Assembly (NCBI RefSeq): GCF_910592395.1
Contig: NC_088310.1
Span: 28,227,491-28,291,490 of the forward strand
From: Lineus longissimus
Taxonomy: Eukaryota; Nemertea; Pilidiophora; Heteronemertea; Lineidae
DNA length: 64,000 nt
Reading direction: 5' to 3'
Positions within the stretch are counted from its first letter, which is position 1. Every line of letters starts with the position of its first letter. The notes beneath the pieces are model-generated. The model searched no databases. It was given only the letters and a program-made list of their open reading frames with translations, and was not told the origin of the DNA. Of this stretch, positions 1 to 12,493 are shown piece by piece. Made by a program: the position numbers and the translations under genes.

Positions 1-458
1 TCACTTCCAATTAAATTTTAGATTTATCAGTGATGTAAATTCGTTCACACTGCTTTCGACTTACAGCATTGATGTTGTTCACACAAAAGGTATTCATTAC
101 CTTCTCATGTCTAGCTACTGTACAGCAGCAAATTTTTTTACTTGTGGCCAAGACAAAAGCAATGTACATGTACACATAATCAGCGTTGGCTATTAATACG
201 CAATTTTATCAATTACTAAAAAAAAAAACGTTGCGTGTTAAGCACGAGGATTCGTATTCTCGGACTGCTCGAACGGACACAGCTGAGAAAGAAAACGTGT
301 TTTGACCTCCCCGGGACGTAGTCTTGGTCTGAAAAGTGCGTTGTATGAATGTGGACGTGTGTTTGTTCGACCGCTATGTCGCCTTAGTATTCAGGTCAGT
401 TCAGGTACTGTTTTGGAGTCACTATCATCATAGTTAAAGCTGCTATATCATAACTTAC
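1..458. other. No recognisable exon; presumed intron 4 of cadherin gene A
   Basis: No open stretch with cadherin-like coding potential is visible on either strand. Because the exon at 459-606 ends in a good splice donor on the minus strand, this stretch is most simply the next intron of gene A, with the remaining exons lying left of the window. Confidence 0.5.
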
Positions 459-3400
459 CTGTGCCAGCGGTCGTTCTTATGTTGATTGTGAATTTGCTAT
501 TTCCTAATGGCTCCTTGCTAGCTGGATCATCCACAAATTTATACTTTTGTTGTCCCGGTAATGGCGAATCGAAGGAAGTGGTGTCATCCCCGTCTTTTAC
601 TTTAACCTGTTTTAAGAAACAAAATAGTCGTCGAACAGTGACTGTGAATATTGAATGATTATTAAGCTAAATCCGGAATTTGCGATGACATACAGTCCAT
701 CTTATCTAGTTCACGGAATGATTTGGCCTTCAGACAAGGCCTTCAGATGGAAACGAGGAAGGTCCGATGCTTGCATATGTTAGTCCTCCGCTTCCACCTC
801 CCAACGCTCGGAGCAGAGGCAGGTAGCCATCCTGTGGGAAGCTTCCATCCATCATTTCGGTTCAGCGTAGCACTGTTCAGTTAAAAATGAATGGCCTTGT
901 ATACTGTTGTATCTTGCGGTGGTTGCTACGGTGCTCGTGGGCCCGTTGTTCAAAGCCTGGTTAGTTTAACGTCTGCTAAAACTTGGCGGAACCCCATTTT
1001 GGAGCCATTTATGTCCTGCTGCCTTAGCGGTGGCTTAGCGGCAGCTCAGCCTAACGGAGCAAACTTGTCGGCACGCTAAGATAACGGTGGTTTAGTGGCC
1101 ACCAAGCCACCGTATATTAGCAGATACGGAGCTTTGAACAACTGGGCCCTGGTCGATAATATTTTCAATCATCAGACAAGTTCTAAAATTTCATTTCATT
1201 TTCTTTTAATGTGGATTTCTTGCGCATACAATGGTACTAGGAATTGAAGTAGAAAGCTATCAGAGCGATAAAGAACCACGGAGCAGGGTTGGTTAGCAGG
1301 GGGTTAATCTCAAATCGATCTCAGCTGTGCCTTTCAGATGAATAAGCAAAGTAAAGGTACCTCCTTAACTTTTCGTTAGGAGTAGTTCGCGCTGTCACTA
1401 ACGCATCGACTATAAATCGGAAATGAAATTCATTGAATGCCAATCAAGATCATTTCATTGTGAATATCTTGTCATGATATATGGGATCGGAGGTCTCTAC
1501 TTATTCCTAGAAAGCTGTACATCATTGACGTCATTCCTGCAGGTTTCAAATTGCAATGCGTTTTGTATTCAAAATGTACCACATGATCGGATGATCGACC
1601 CATTATGAGACTGTTAAGAGTCATCTCAGCATTGTCCGGTCACACGGTCACGACTTGGCTTTTTCTGTGCATTTCTTGAGCTGCCAAACCCTATCCATGC
1701 AACGTATAAGCCCGAACTGACCACATTCAAATTCTTAGTCTCGGTATACAGAAAAAGCTCCCGATATGAAGTCCTTAAGTACAAACAACTCAATCTGTGG
1801 GCTTCTAAAGAACGATATCACGAATCGATTGCTTTCCCAAATCCCGAGAAATGATATGACCAATCCCTAGCACCATACTACTTCATTTTACCACTCTATC
1901 TCGGTTGTCATTAAAATTGAAAATTATTGAAAGATGAAGTTGTGATGTATGTTTACATTTGCTGTATGTGATACCGCACTACAAACTCCAAAATATAATT
2001 GTGAATCTCCTTTTTAAGCTTTTATGGATTAACTTACATCAACAATTGTTTGCTCGCCTTGGTTTTCGTAGACATTGAGACACTTGGGTAGGTTGGTAAT
2101 TTCGATGTCTTCGTTCACATTTGTGATATCGTAGTTTATTACCATGTTGGCTGTTTCAAGAGCGGGTGTCGCAGTATAGACACCACTGAATGCTGTCACC
2201 GTAAGCACGTAGCGACTCTCATCTGTTGTGGGTTTACCTAAGGCTGCGTTCTCGAAGTCGAAAGAAGCATTTGCCACGGCTGTGATAATGCCGGCTGAAA
2301 GTATGAGCACAAATTTATAAGTTTGTTTCGTATGTTTCGACAGAGTCTTTCAAATAAATTAATTTGAAAGACTCTGATTTCGACAACACCCGAGTTGGAA
2401 GTTGAGTTGCCCGAGTTGAAAGTGAGAACTAATCCGCAGCACCTCATTGGTAACGATTTCATTGACGTCATGTGTGGAGGCCTCGGGACGTGCAAGGTGT
2501 TTTGGGTGATAGTCGTCATTTTGAGCAGCCTATAATCAGAAGGAGCGAGAGGCCTACTCCCATAGTCACAAAAAGTTAGGTGGTAAAACAATCAGCTGCA
2601 GATGACTTCCTTCTCTGATGAAACCCTTTTGTAGGCCTACGTGTTCATTCTATTTCGAGTGGCTCAGCTTTTTTATAAATAAACACTGCCATGGTGCTGC
2701 TCATGTGAACGTAAATCTCGCTGTTCTTGCATATCAATCTACACATCTCCGTACAAAACGGCATTGTTGAAGTTTATAATCAATTCGTATTCTGCAATTA
2801 GGATTTCTTTTAAATCGTGCTACATTTTCAAATTTTTGAACGAACATAGTAGAGTTTGATGGAACGAGAAAATACTGATATCTTACTGCTCGAGTCGATG
2901 ATGAACTTGCCATCAGCTGGGGCAGAGGTCATGGTGTAGAACATCTTGGTCGGAGGAACACCTGTTGCAGGGTCGTTTAAATCGGTTGTAGCCGTAACCG
3001 TGGCAATAGGCGTGGGAGGAGCGTTCTCTGGAGCGGTAACTGTATGGGGATTGGCAGCCGGCGAGGTAAATGTAATTGCTGAATGACCAAATTAAACATT
3101 TGCATGTATCATCTTATTGATTGAGCATGATAAGGTTCCGAATTAAATTATATTCGTCACCAAGAAAGATACTTGCGGATACTTTGTAATGCTTCATAAT
3201 GTTTTTCTATTATTATTGTTCGAGAGAAAAAAATTTTCAGTACAATATAAAAGGTCGTGTTTTTTGTGAGCGCGCAACATGAAAAGAAGAGTCTAAAGTA
3301 GAGCGCGCAGGGGCCACCTACTCGATACGCAGGGTGTCCCCATTTGCGGCGACAAAAATAGCATTCACGATTCATAAAAAAACAACCAACGCCTTCTTCC

Positions 3401-3769
3401 TCAGACAAAGGAAACATCTCGTCTTAGATTTTTTAAAGTCTCAAATTCTGATAGGTGTACTGATCAGAGGCCCACCAAACATTTTTTAATTCGAATTTCA
3501 TCTCCATATCGGGAGGGGGCGATATAAAGCATGAAGGCAGGATGCCTTCCTTAGTGGGTTATAGAGGATTATGTACATTTCCGACTTGGCAGGATTAAAT
3601 CACCTTTCTGGACCTGTTTTGATCTGTGTAGACAAAAGTGGCGCTTTAAATTCTGAACGGTTTAGTAATAATGTCGCTAACTAGCCGTATTTTCGTTTAA
3701 CTTACTTCCGTCCATTCCGTCGGGAAGAAACACCACAATCATCAAACAGAATAAGGACACACACCGCAT
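459..3769 (-). CDS. Cadherin-repeat membrane protein A (5' part only, exons 1-4)
   Basis: Four coding exons are visible: 3706-3769, 2887-3078, 2038-2294 and 459-606. The first starts at ATG 3769 and encodes a hydrophobic signal peptide (MRCVSLFCLM...). Exons 2 and 3 encode a complete first cadherin repeat, ending in the calcium-linker motif DITNVNED followed by NLPKCLNVYEN. Exon 4 continues into repeat 2 (VKVKDGDDTTSFD...). Phases match genes B and C exactly (1, 1, 0, 1). The rest of the gene lies outside the window, so the membrane helix and tail are not seen. Exons 1-3 are almost identical to those of gene C, with 2 differences in about 65 residues of exon 2, whereas exon 4 is strongly diverged from both B and C. 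Intron 3 is also about 1.4 kb, against 0.3 kb in B and C. Function is inferred as cell-surface calcium-dependent adhesion. Confidence 0.85.
936..1151. mobile_element. Short inverted-repeat DNA transposon (MITE), about 215 bp
   Basis: The ends are inverted copies: GGGCCCGTTGTTCAAAGC at the left, and GGGCCCAGTTGTTCAAAGC read from the right end on the other strand. The interior is rich in short GGTGGCTTAGCGG-like motifs with local inverted symmetry and has no coding potential, as expected of a non-autonomous element. It sits in intron 3 of gene A. The transposase family cannot be assigned from the ends alone, and no clear target-site duplication is visible. Confidence 0.7.
2341..2376. repeat. 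Perfect 15-bp-arm palindrome
   Basis: CAGAGTCTTTCAAAT is followed by a 6-base spacer (AAATTA) and then by its exact reverse complement. It lies just upstream of exon 3 in intron 2 of gene A. It may be the collapsed end of a transposon or a hairpin. The corresponding intron of gene C lacks it. Confidence 0.8.
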
Positions 3770-4846
3770 GACGCCACTTGCTTCTCCGCACATCCTCGAA
3801 ATTAGGGACAATACAGTTGTATCTTCGTCTTGTTGTCTAACCTGTTCAGTCACCAACGTTTACTCTCCTTCTAATCAGAACGACGAAATACAACAAGAGT
3901 TCCTGGCAGATAGGTATTCCGTTTAATATTTTACGAAGAATTTTTCACAGATATCAAATCACAATTACCTATTCCTCAGTGATGGAACACTCCCAAGTTC
4001 TCCGTATATCCACAGTGAAGCTATTTACCCCTGACTATACCCGTCTTCAATATTGGCTAATAACCACCTAAGTCATATGTCGCAAGGGACGTTGTTTACT
4101 TCAAAATACACCGGTCACTCGAAATCAATGCGTCAGGTTCAAATATCAAAACTTTATGACTTTTCTGTCCTGTGTGCCTTGTGTGCATAACCCCATACCT
4201 CGATCTCGTTAAAATCCGATGTGATGAACGAATGGCACAAAACGTTTTTAAAGCTTTCAAAGACTTGGATGACGTAGATATTATGAAAACTATACGCATG
4301 CGATACCGTTGATACCAATGCTTAGATACATAAATACAAAATTTATATGCAATCTTGCCCTTTTCGAAAGGTAGGCCAAGGCCCAATTCTGTACATGTCA
4401 GATAGGAGGATTTGTACGCTTGTTATTCTTAACAATTTTGACATTGACAATATCCGATTGAAAATACCAAAGAAATAGAAATGAATTGAGTTTCTAAAGA
4501 CATGTTCGACATGAATACAACAATGTGACAGATGAATTTATTGGTATATCAGACTTTCTAAGCTGGTATAGACGTGCCAGGTCAAAGGCGGGCACCATGT
4601 CACAAGGTGTGTCGATTTTAGTGTTTTAACAATGATCTCAAAATAAACAAAGTTTTGAGCAGTCGCTCTCTTTGCTATTTACGAGGAATGAGTGTACAGA
4701 GCTTTTGTTCCATCCAAAGTCAAGAAAATGTCCTTTAGTCCATTTCAGGACATGAGATATATCAACCAAAAAGCTTTGCGCGTTCTCTAACTTTAATATT
4801 CAAACTTAGGTAGCTTCTTTCTGTTTTGTTGTGGTTGGTATCTTGT
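3770..4846. other. Spacer between genes A and B
   Basis: This holds the upstream flank of gene A and the 3' flank of gene B. The sequence around 4559-4580 (GCTGGTATAGACG) matches 12182 and 19961, marking a boundary of the 7.8-kb tandem unit. A minus-strand AATAAA at 4537-4542, about 305 bases past the B stop, is a plausible poly(A) signal for gene B. No further gene is recognised. Confidence 0.6.
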
Positions 4847-7800
4847 TTACATGGGTCCCTTGTCGTGAGCAGCGTAATTGAAGTTGAATGCGTCCACATC
4901 ATAACTTTCGGGGTGGAGTTGTTTCTTTGGTGGTCTGGAATTGGAAATACATTGTAGATAATGCTTCTTTGACTGGTGGTAGGTTTGATGGGAATTCTAG
5001 TCGTTCCCTTTATGTTGATGCTTGCTTCCGGCTTAGTAAATATGCATTGTGAAGAACGATTCAAATAAGAGTCGTCGGATTATCCAAACGAATACTCCGC
5101 TGAGGCCTTTGGTTGACGTTGACACAGCCCATTGGATATGTCCAAACTAATTACAGGTAGATTTTAAGGCGTGCCGACTTACTGGCGGTGAACAACTATC
5201 CTAAAGTCTCCTCTTTTCTTCAACTGAAGGATGGAAAATACGCACAACGACGGTAGATTGATATGATTTTAGGGGAGCTTTTGACGATACCCGTCGATAG
5301 GACATGAATAGAATGTTATGACTTACTTTGGTTGAGATGGTCTGGGTTTGCACAGCCCATGGGATATGCATGCCTTGATGGCGAATGTGAGACCGCAGAA
5401 AAGCCCGATGAAGCCGAGGATTCCCAGCACGATCCAGAGTGGCAGCAGATCCGGTCCCTGGCCGTACTTGGTGACCGACACTATATCGTAAGTGCCAAAT
5501 CCATAGATGTTGCCAGCGACTAACTTCTCACTGGTGAGGTAATCTATGAGTTCGTCCTGGCTGACGAATGATACTTTCTGTTCCTTGTTGGTTTTCTGGA
5601 ATGTCCTGTCGTCCGTCAGGGCAAAACAGGTGACCACCGTGCTGAAGAAAATCACGGATGAGAATTATAATGGTGAAGTGGAGAGGTGGCATTGGTTGTT
5701 ACCTTCCAGCGAGGTTCGAAGATACATCAGCAGGATAGTAGCCTAAAGGAAGACTTACCTGATAAGTGAATCTAATAAATGCCAAATATGATAAATCACC
5801 TATAGTGATTACAACACACTATGGCCGGAGCACTAGTGGAAGAGATCAATCACGTTGCTATCTGAACCCCTTTATTGCATAATGCACAAAATGTATGTAC
5901 TTACTTCGCGCCCTTAGCTGATTTTCCCGGACACATTCCCTTGCATGGCTTACAAATGTTGGATATGCTCTGCTCGAACTCGGCTAACTGTGAGTCGGAG
6001 AAGTCCCCTATTCCTACAGCAACTTCAATGTTGATCATCACATCATCCTTTACGTACGTGTTCACGCGAATGTAGACGTGACTGAAATCAAAAATAGAAC
6101 CAGTTACGATAAGAAGCTTCGTTTTTTTCAATTCATCGGCTCTACAAAGATATCGCTGCCCTCCCTCCCCACAAAACACATGAATAGTGAAACGCTGTTT
6201 TGAGTATATTTACCTCCGAGGCATTTCTCGAAAATGAAACACTCGCTTTTAACACTTGTAGCACTTACTTCGAATAATATGGTGGTTTGTCGTTATCGTT
6301 AGCACGAGCACTCATCCAGTATTTTTGGTTCTTCTCCAGCGTCTTTTCAGTAATTATACTCTTCGCTTTTATGTAGGTGTAATCGACAAAAAGTTGTCCT
6401 GACACGGTACCAAGCTGGATACCTTCAGCCTTCTCAACAAGAAAGTAGGTAATGGAGGACTTCGCTGAAGATAACGAACAGAGAAATGAAAAGTCACATA
6501 AGCGTAGGCTACCCCGCCACATATATTGCGGGGCGAGGCCTCGTGCGATTGATGCGACGTGAAACTAGAAACGAGAGCAACAATGCCTGCGTAAGAATGG
6601 CTAAAGGCAGAGTTGTGGATACTGAGCCTAATGACAAGTGTCTTAATTCTGAACAAATGAAAGCTCTGATCATCTCAGAAGTAGAGCACGCTTTCTGAAT
6701 GAGAACTCAACATTTTTCATGTCTGTGAATCTTATTTATTCTGAAAAGTAAGAGGGAGAGATATGCCGTGAATGAAGCTTACGCTGATCCAGGTCACTGG
6801 CCGACACCTTCCCAATCGCAAACCCATCCTTCTCATTGTAAGCAACGAAGAAGTTGTAGAAGTCTTTGTCCATGGTGGGTCGGTGATCGTTTTTTCCGAT
6901 GACTGTTATGTCCACTGACAAGGTCGTGGACATTTGAGAGAAGGCTGCGCCCTGTCGTACCGTCACCGTGAAATTGAGCTACATGCAAGCAAGGAAATTT
7001 GAAGTGACAGAATATCAAAGTCAATCGTCAATTATTTTTCTGTTGGTTACCTGTGAGCGTTGTTGCAGTTCAGGCGCAATATTGTTGTGATGTTCAACCC
7101 TGACAATGGGGTGCCTCGCTGTACGTTCTTGGCGATAAGAAGAACTAAAACCAAACATTGGACCAAGACTTCGCTGTATCTGCAGAAAGCTGTGAACCTT
7201 TATCCAGAAGGTTCTGAAAGATATGCATCTCCCATCTTGCTTCGTCATTGCTTTTTGGGAAACATTTCGAAAGGTTATCGCTTTTAGCAGCTTGTAGCTG
7301 GAAAGGGTTATCAAATCTTATAACAAGATTATTGATGCCTCGTGTCGATATTGGTTGTTTCGCCAACACCATTCGGTTTGAGAGGTTCTACTTTATGCCC
7401 AACATGTGTCACAAGTTCCAACTCACCGTCGTACCTCCTTCAAGGTTCAGCCTTGCTTTCGTTGTCATGATAGGACTCGTTCCTCTGCTTCCGAAATGAA
7501 AATACTGGTCTGCCAGGGTGGCTTCCTTTTTGATTCCCACGTCTTTTATTTCATATGTTATTGGGTTGGTAGTGGTATCATCCTTATCCGAACAGGAGAC
7601 CGTCAGCACTGGCGTATCATGAGGGGTGTTCTCCTGGAGTTCTGCTTCGAATTTGTAATCTTTGCAGATGGTCGGATTGTCGTCCACATCTGTGATTTTG
7701 CATGTCACTGTCACGTCACCTCCGTTAGCGTTACGCAAACCACGATGGTCCCGGGCATTGACATCTGTTGAAGAAGTTGTTAGTTCGAAGATAAAGCAAA

Positions 7801-10566
7801 AAGGGAAGAGCTCATTTCTACATTGAGCGAAATATTACGAAATGTAATGAACTTTAATTCAGTCTTAAAAATGAAGGATTCTTAATTTTTGAAAAAAAAT
7901 TTTCACTGAAAACGCTTTGATATACATGTGCCCGCCGAAAACCTTTTTTCAATTTTTGGTCAAAAGCTCAAAATAACTTTTTTTTTCGAGTGTACCTCAA
8001 AAGAACTTCTCAACGAGATCTTGGTCTCGATTTTGTATTGTCATTTCTGATTCCAACTCACACAAGTTAAAGGTTCCTTTCCTGGGGTTAACCGGGTCTT
8101 CTCTGTCGATCAGTGCGTTAACGACAAGATACCCATCCACGTGTCCTGCCCCCGTCACATTCACGTTGCTCATTCGAAATAGTTCGCTAAACTTTCCCTC
8201 GACGAAGTATTCAACTGATTCAGGCCATTTGCCGAGACAGTTTGGCCCTGGGAATTTGTCCACATCGAAGGCTCTGAATGGGTAAATACCTGTTGATACG
8301 GTTGTCCCGATCGGCTGAAAGGGAAAAGATGAATCTACAAGCCAAGTGACGTAAAATGATGCAAATACGATGTATAATTAAAAAAATGTGAGCATTTGGA
8401 CAATTTTGGATCGTTTTTTTTACTTCACACCTGCTCTTTTCATCATTCTACACGTACTGAACGGCCACTCTTACGTACCGTATTCTCGGCTACCTCACAA
8501 GTTGACGAAGTTTCGTAGAATTTGGGTCGTTCATTGACATCGATGACCTGCACCTCGACCTTATGCGACCTTGTCTTCTTCACGGGTGTTGGTGTGATAG
8601 TTATTCCAAATTCATCCTCTGCAGATATTGTCATGTTGTAGTTGTTTTGTTTCTCATAGTTAAGGCTTCCTTTCGTTTTCAGCCAACTCTCATGTCGTGT
8701 AAGCGCTGGTAATGAAAAAATGTATGTCTTGTCCTGATTTATACGTACATATATTCAACCTATGCTATTTCAAAAGGTTTTGACGATAACCCTTGTACAA
8801 GTCGGTAAACTTATATTGACCATCGGAGCTACACGCTGGCTGTTTTAACCACATACAGTTGGTAATATTCAAATGATTACTTTCTCAGTTTTTCGCAGAT
8901 TTATACTTACGTCCTCCGGTTGCAGGGACTCTCACGTCAATATCAAAATCATCATATTCAGATGGCTCTTTGCTTTCTATATTGAAATTATACAATCTTT
9001 GTCCTGTTGGTGTTTCATCTCTGTCTGACACTGACACCTCGTTTGGAAAAAAAATCGCTGATTGTTAGAAACGAAATTTCACCTGGGTCTCTTCAGTGAT
9101 CAACAAATCAGAGAGAGAAGTTACCACAGCTGAAATTGATCAAACGATCTCGACACGGTTTTGTCTGCGCATTACTAAAGGTTGCAGGCACCCTCCCCAT
9201 GCAACTTCAGCAAGACAAAAGCGCGATCAGTTATCTCGTTGCTCAATATCGCGAGTGAAATATTTTACTTGGGGGTGGTGGAAGGGGGTGTGATAGTCGT
9301 GTAATTATACTTTGCTCGATTGACTTACGGCAACGATTGTCTCTGGGCCATTATTTTCGTAGACATTGAGACACTTGGGTAGATTGGTAATTTCGATGTC
9401 TTCGTTCACATTTGTTATGTCATAGTCGAGAACTAAAGTGCGCGTCCCCAGGGTGTTACCAGGTTGTTGGAAAAGACCACTGAATGCTGTCACAGACAGC
9501 TTGTAGCGACGTTCCGTGGCTGTTGGTTTACCTAAGGCTGGGTTCTCGAAGTCGAAATTAGGATTTGGTATGGTCGTTATAACACCGGCTGAAAGTAGAA
9601 CCACAGAATAAGAATAAGGTTTGTACAATCAATAAGGAAAAGGGGCAATATTCAAGCGTCCAAAACCTGTTTTTTTTAAGTGAAGCATTCTTATACTTCT
9701 CAAAACGGCATTGTTGAAGTTATTATTCAGTTCCTATTATACAGTTAGGAATTTTCAAATCCACGTTAAGTTCAATTTTCAAATGTTTCAATGAACGGAG
9801 TAGGATAAGCGAGAAAATGCCTTTCCTTACTTTCCGAGTCGATGATGAACTTGCCATCGGGTGGGTCAGTGGTCATGGTATAGAACATCTTGGTCGCGGC
9901 AACACCAGTTGCAGGGTCAATTAAATCGGTTGCAGCCTTGACTGTGAAGACGGGCGTGGGAGGGACTGGTGGATTGTTCTCTGCGAATTTCACTCGCCAG
10001 TTGTCCGGCTTATTGAACCAGATTGCTGGAAAACACATTAGAGTTTGTACAATCGTTAATTTGTCGATTACAAAGCAAAGCTAGTGCCTTGCTGTTTAGT
10101 AACTGTTTTTAAAGGACAGGGCAGATATAATGTATTTCTTCGCGAAATAATCTCACATTTCTATATTTGTGCGATCTTTTCCCCATAGCCTATGTACCGT
10201 AATGCTCAGTGATTCGATTAAGAATGCTTGTAGCTGACTCAACGTTTCAATTGCATTTTTGAAAAGGCCTTTTAGAATCTAGGTTAGATGAAATATTTTA
10301 TGGCGCGAATGACGTCATCAATATCGGATTTGAAGAAAATTCTAGTCGATTCTCTTATTGAGCCAAAGTTAATGTTTTCTGAATCTGTTTTAATCAATAT
10401 ATTTCAATTTGTTGTATTTTCGTACTAGACCGTAAAACTCAATGGCGCTTGTTAACACTCGGTGAGGTTTGGCAATGCCCGGCCTATGGTCCTTCATCTT
10501 ACCTCCGTCCGTTCCGTCGGGAAGAAACACCACAAACATCAAACAAAATAAGGACGCACACCGCAT
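4847..10566 (-). CDS. Cadherin-repeat type I membrane protein B (12 exons, 811 aa)
   Basis: Exons: 10503-10566, 9831-10025, 9329-9588, 8911-9037, 8479-8705, 8062-8314, 7427-7764, 6783-6978, 6269-6464, 5905-6081, 5327-5641 and 4847-4934. The summed length is 2436 nt and the frame closes exactly. Residues 1-21 are a signal peptide. Cadherin linker motifs lie near residues 143 (DITNVNED), 269 (VIDVNERP), 399 (ITDVDDNP), 514 (VIGKNDHRP) and 606 (RANDNDKPP), giving about five repeats. Residues about 617-740 form a membrane-adjacent region of two strand-helix halves, with a cysteine cluster ICKPCKGMCP between them. The membrane helix is at about 745-768 (LLPLWIVLGILGFIGLFCGL). The 43-residue tail ends QLHPESYDVDAFNFNYAAHD plus KGPM. 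There is no recognisable catenin-binding region. Role inferred: calcium-dependent surface adhesion or recognition. Exons 4-12 are nearly identical to gene C, while exons 1-3 are not. Confidence 0.93.
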
Positions 10567-12493
10567 GACGTCACTTGCTTCTTCACGTATCCTCGAAATA
10601 AGTAACACCAAAATTGTATCCTCGGCTTGATTGATATCCTGTCTTTGACCCGACTGATCAGAAAGACGATATACGACTAGGGATCCTGGGGGACGTGTAC
10701 TCATGTCACACTGATGCGGTCATAGCAGTATCTCACGTAGAAATTCCTACAGATATCAAGTCACGCGTCTGGATCAAACCTTAATAATATTCCTCGGGGG
10801 GGGGGGGTTATACAACGGTTTGGAATGTAAGATGTTTGATACACCGTACCATATCCGCAACGAAGCTGTTTATCCCCTGAATATATCTCGGTGAATGACA
10901 GTTTACCTTCTAAGCAATCAGTCTTGAAAGTTTAGTTGTTACTTCAAAATAAACCAAACGGAACCGACGACGAGATAAAGCAATCGCTCAAAAGCGATGA
11001 TACAGATCGAAATGTCAACATTGTAGAGACCTTTCCATCCATGCGTGCCTTCTGCTCGAAAAACATATACACCAAGGAATTAATCTTTAATCACTTGCCG
11101 CTCTAATGGAATATGATTGCACAAAATGTGTATCAAAATGTTCAAAGACTTGGATGACGTGAGTTATGAACACGTGCGATATTGATATCAACACTTCGAT
11201 ACAAGTATGAAAACTCTATTGTCAGTTAATTTACATTCTAGTCGGGTTAGTTTGGACAAAAACAGCCGAACCAAGAACAAATTGCAACGAAAGGTTCTCT
11301 GATGCTTTTCAACTAATTATTTCGTGGGATATGCCCATATCTAATATCTGTCACATCGTATTGTCAGATATGATGATTTATTAGCTGGACGCAATGGCAT
11401 AACACGGCTCCATGCAAAGTTAGCTAAGCGATAATTATGACTTACGACTCTACCTAAAAAGGAAATAATCCTAAAAGCTTTTGAATCCGGCGTGCAAGTA
11501 TAGAAAAAGTCCCCCAAGAAAAGTCCGCCAACATCCCTTGATGCATACTGTTCTCTCACCTTAAGGAGGAAACAGCCCCAACCTACCCCCTCAACACTTG
11601 ACCCGGCAACACCTTCCTTATATCCTACACGGCACAATAGACGGTTTGCGAAAATAAATTTCGGCCATTTTGAAAAACCCTTTTCACAGGCAGCGTAAGT
11701 ATTCCACTACATGAAAGTCATGTTTTAAATCAAATCATCACCAAGAGCATTCCGCAAAATATCATGAACATTGGAGGACATGGACAACTTCAAGTAAATT
11801 GCTTGAATAAACCTGTTTATTATTACTGTTATGCCATGGTAAACATACGTTGCCTGTGAAAAGGACTTTTCAAATGTCCGCAATATATTTTCGCAGGTTG
11901 TCTATTCAAATATTTCTGTGTATTTATTCGGAGGATATGACCAATCCCATAGATGTCAGATTGGAAGATCTATAAGCTTGATATTCATTGTAATCATTAT
12001 GGCGGTGACTATTTTCCGCATGAAAGTAACAAAGAAATAGAAACTAATTGACATGAAAAGAAATGTTGGGCATTAACATTCAAATGTGACAGACGATAAT
12101 CTGATCGGGTCAATGATATGCATGCAAGGCCTTATAATTGACCTCCTACAAAGAATTATACGGTATCTTAAACTTTCTAAGCTGGTATGGACGGGCTAGG
12201 TGAGACGGTGGGTCTATGGGGCACAGTAGCGCGCACAGACTGGCAAGAACGAACTATTATCTAGAACTAACCACAATCACTGTGCTGCAAGGCATCCTTC
12301 CTAACTTAAACAACGACGAATAGCAGAACAAAAACTAATGGCTAAATTTGATCGTATTCAAAATAGTCTGACAGAACTTGAAGAAGATGCGGTAGTGTCG
12401 AAAATTAGTCTTAACAAAATTCTGTGTCGATCTACAAAAAATGTATACTTTCTTTCTGATATTCTTTCAGTTTTGATAAGTTTGGTATCTTGT
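10567..12493. other. Spacer between genes B and C, containing a MITE
   Basis: The region is duplicated at about 18850-20000 upstream of gene C (for example, 11350-11640 matches 19390-19680). It holds a G-run at 10798-10810 and the inverted-repeat element at 11638-11904. Some of the C-gene 3' untranslated region must lie between 12200 and 12493. No separate gene is recognised. Confidence 0.6.
11638..11904. mobile_element. MITE with about 60-bp terminal inverted repeats, absent from the paralogous unit
   Basis: The left end (GACGGTTTGCGAAAATAAAT) and the right end read in reverse (GACAACCTGCGAAAATATAT) are inverted copies extending about 60 bases, to CCTTTTCACAGGCAACGTA. A flanking TA at both sides is compatible with a TA target duplication. 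The equivalent position upstream of gene C (around 19680) runs straight through from GGCTCAAT to TTCAAATATTTC, so it is an empty site. The element therefore inserted after the tandem duplication, or was lost from one copy. Confidence 0.8.

Noticed and set aside
7406-7771. 121-codon plus-strand open frame
   Set aside because: Antisense of cadherin exon 7 of gene B; a matching shadow occurs in gene C.
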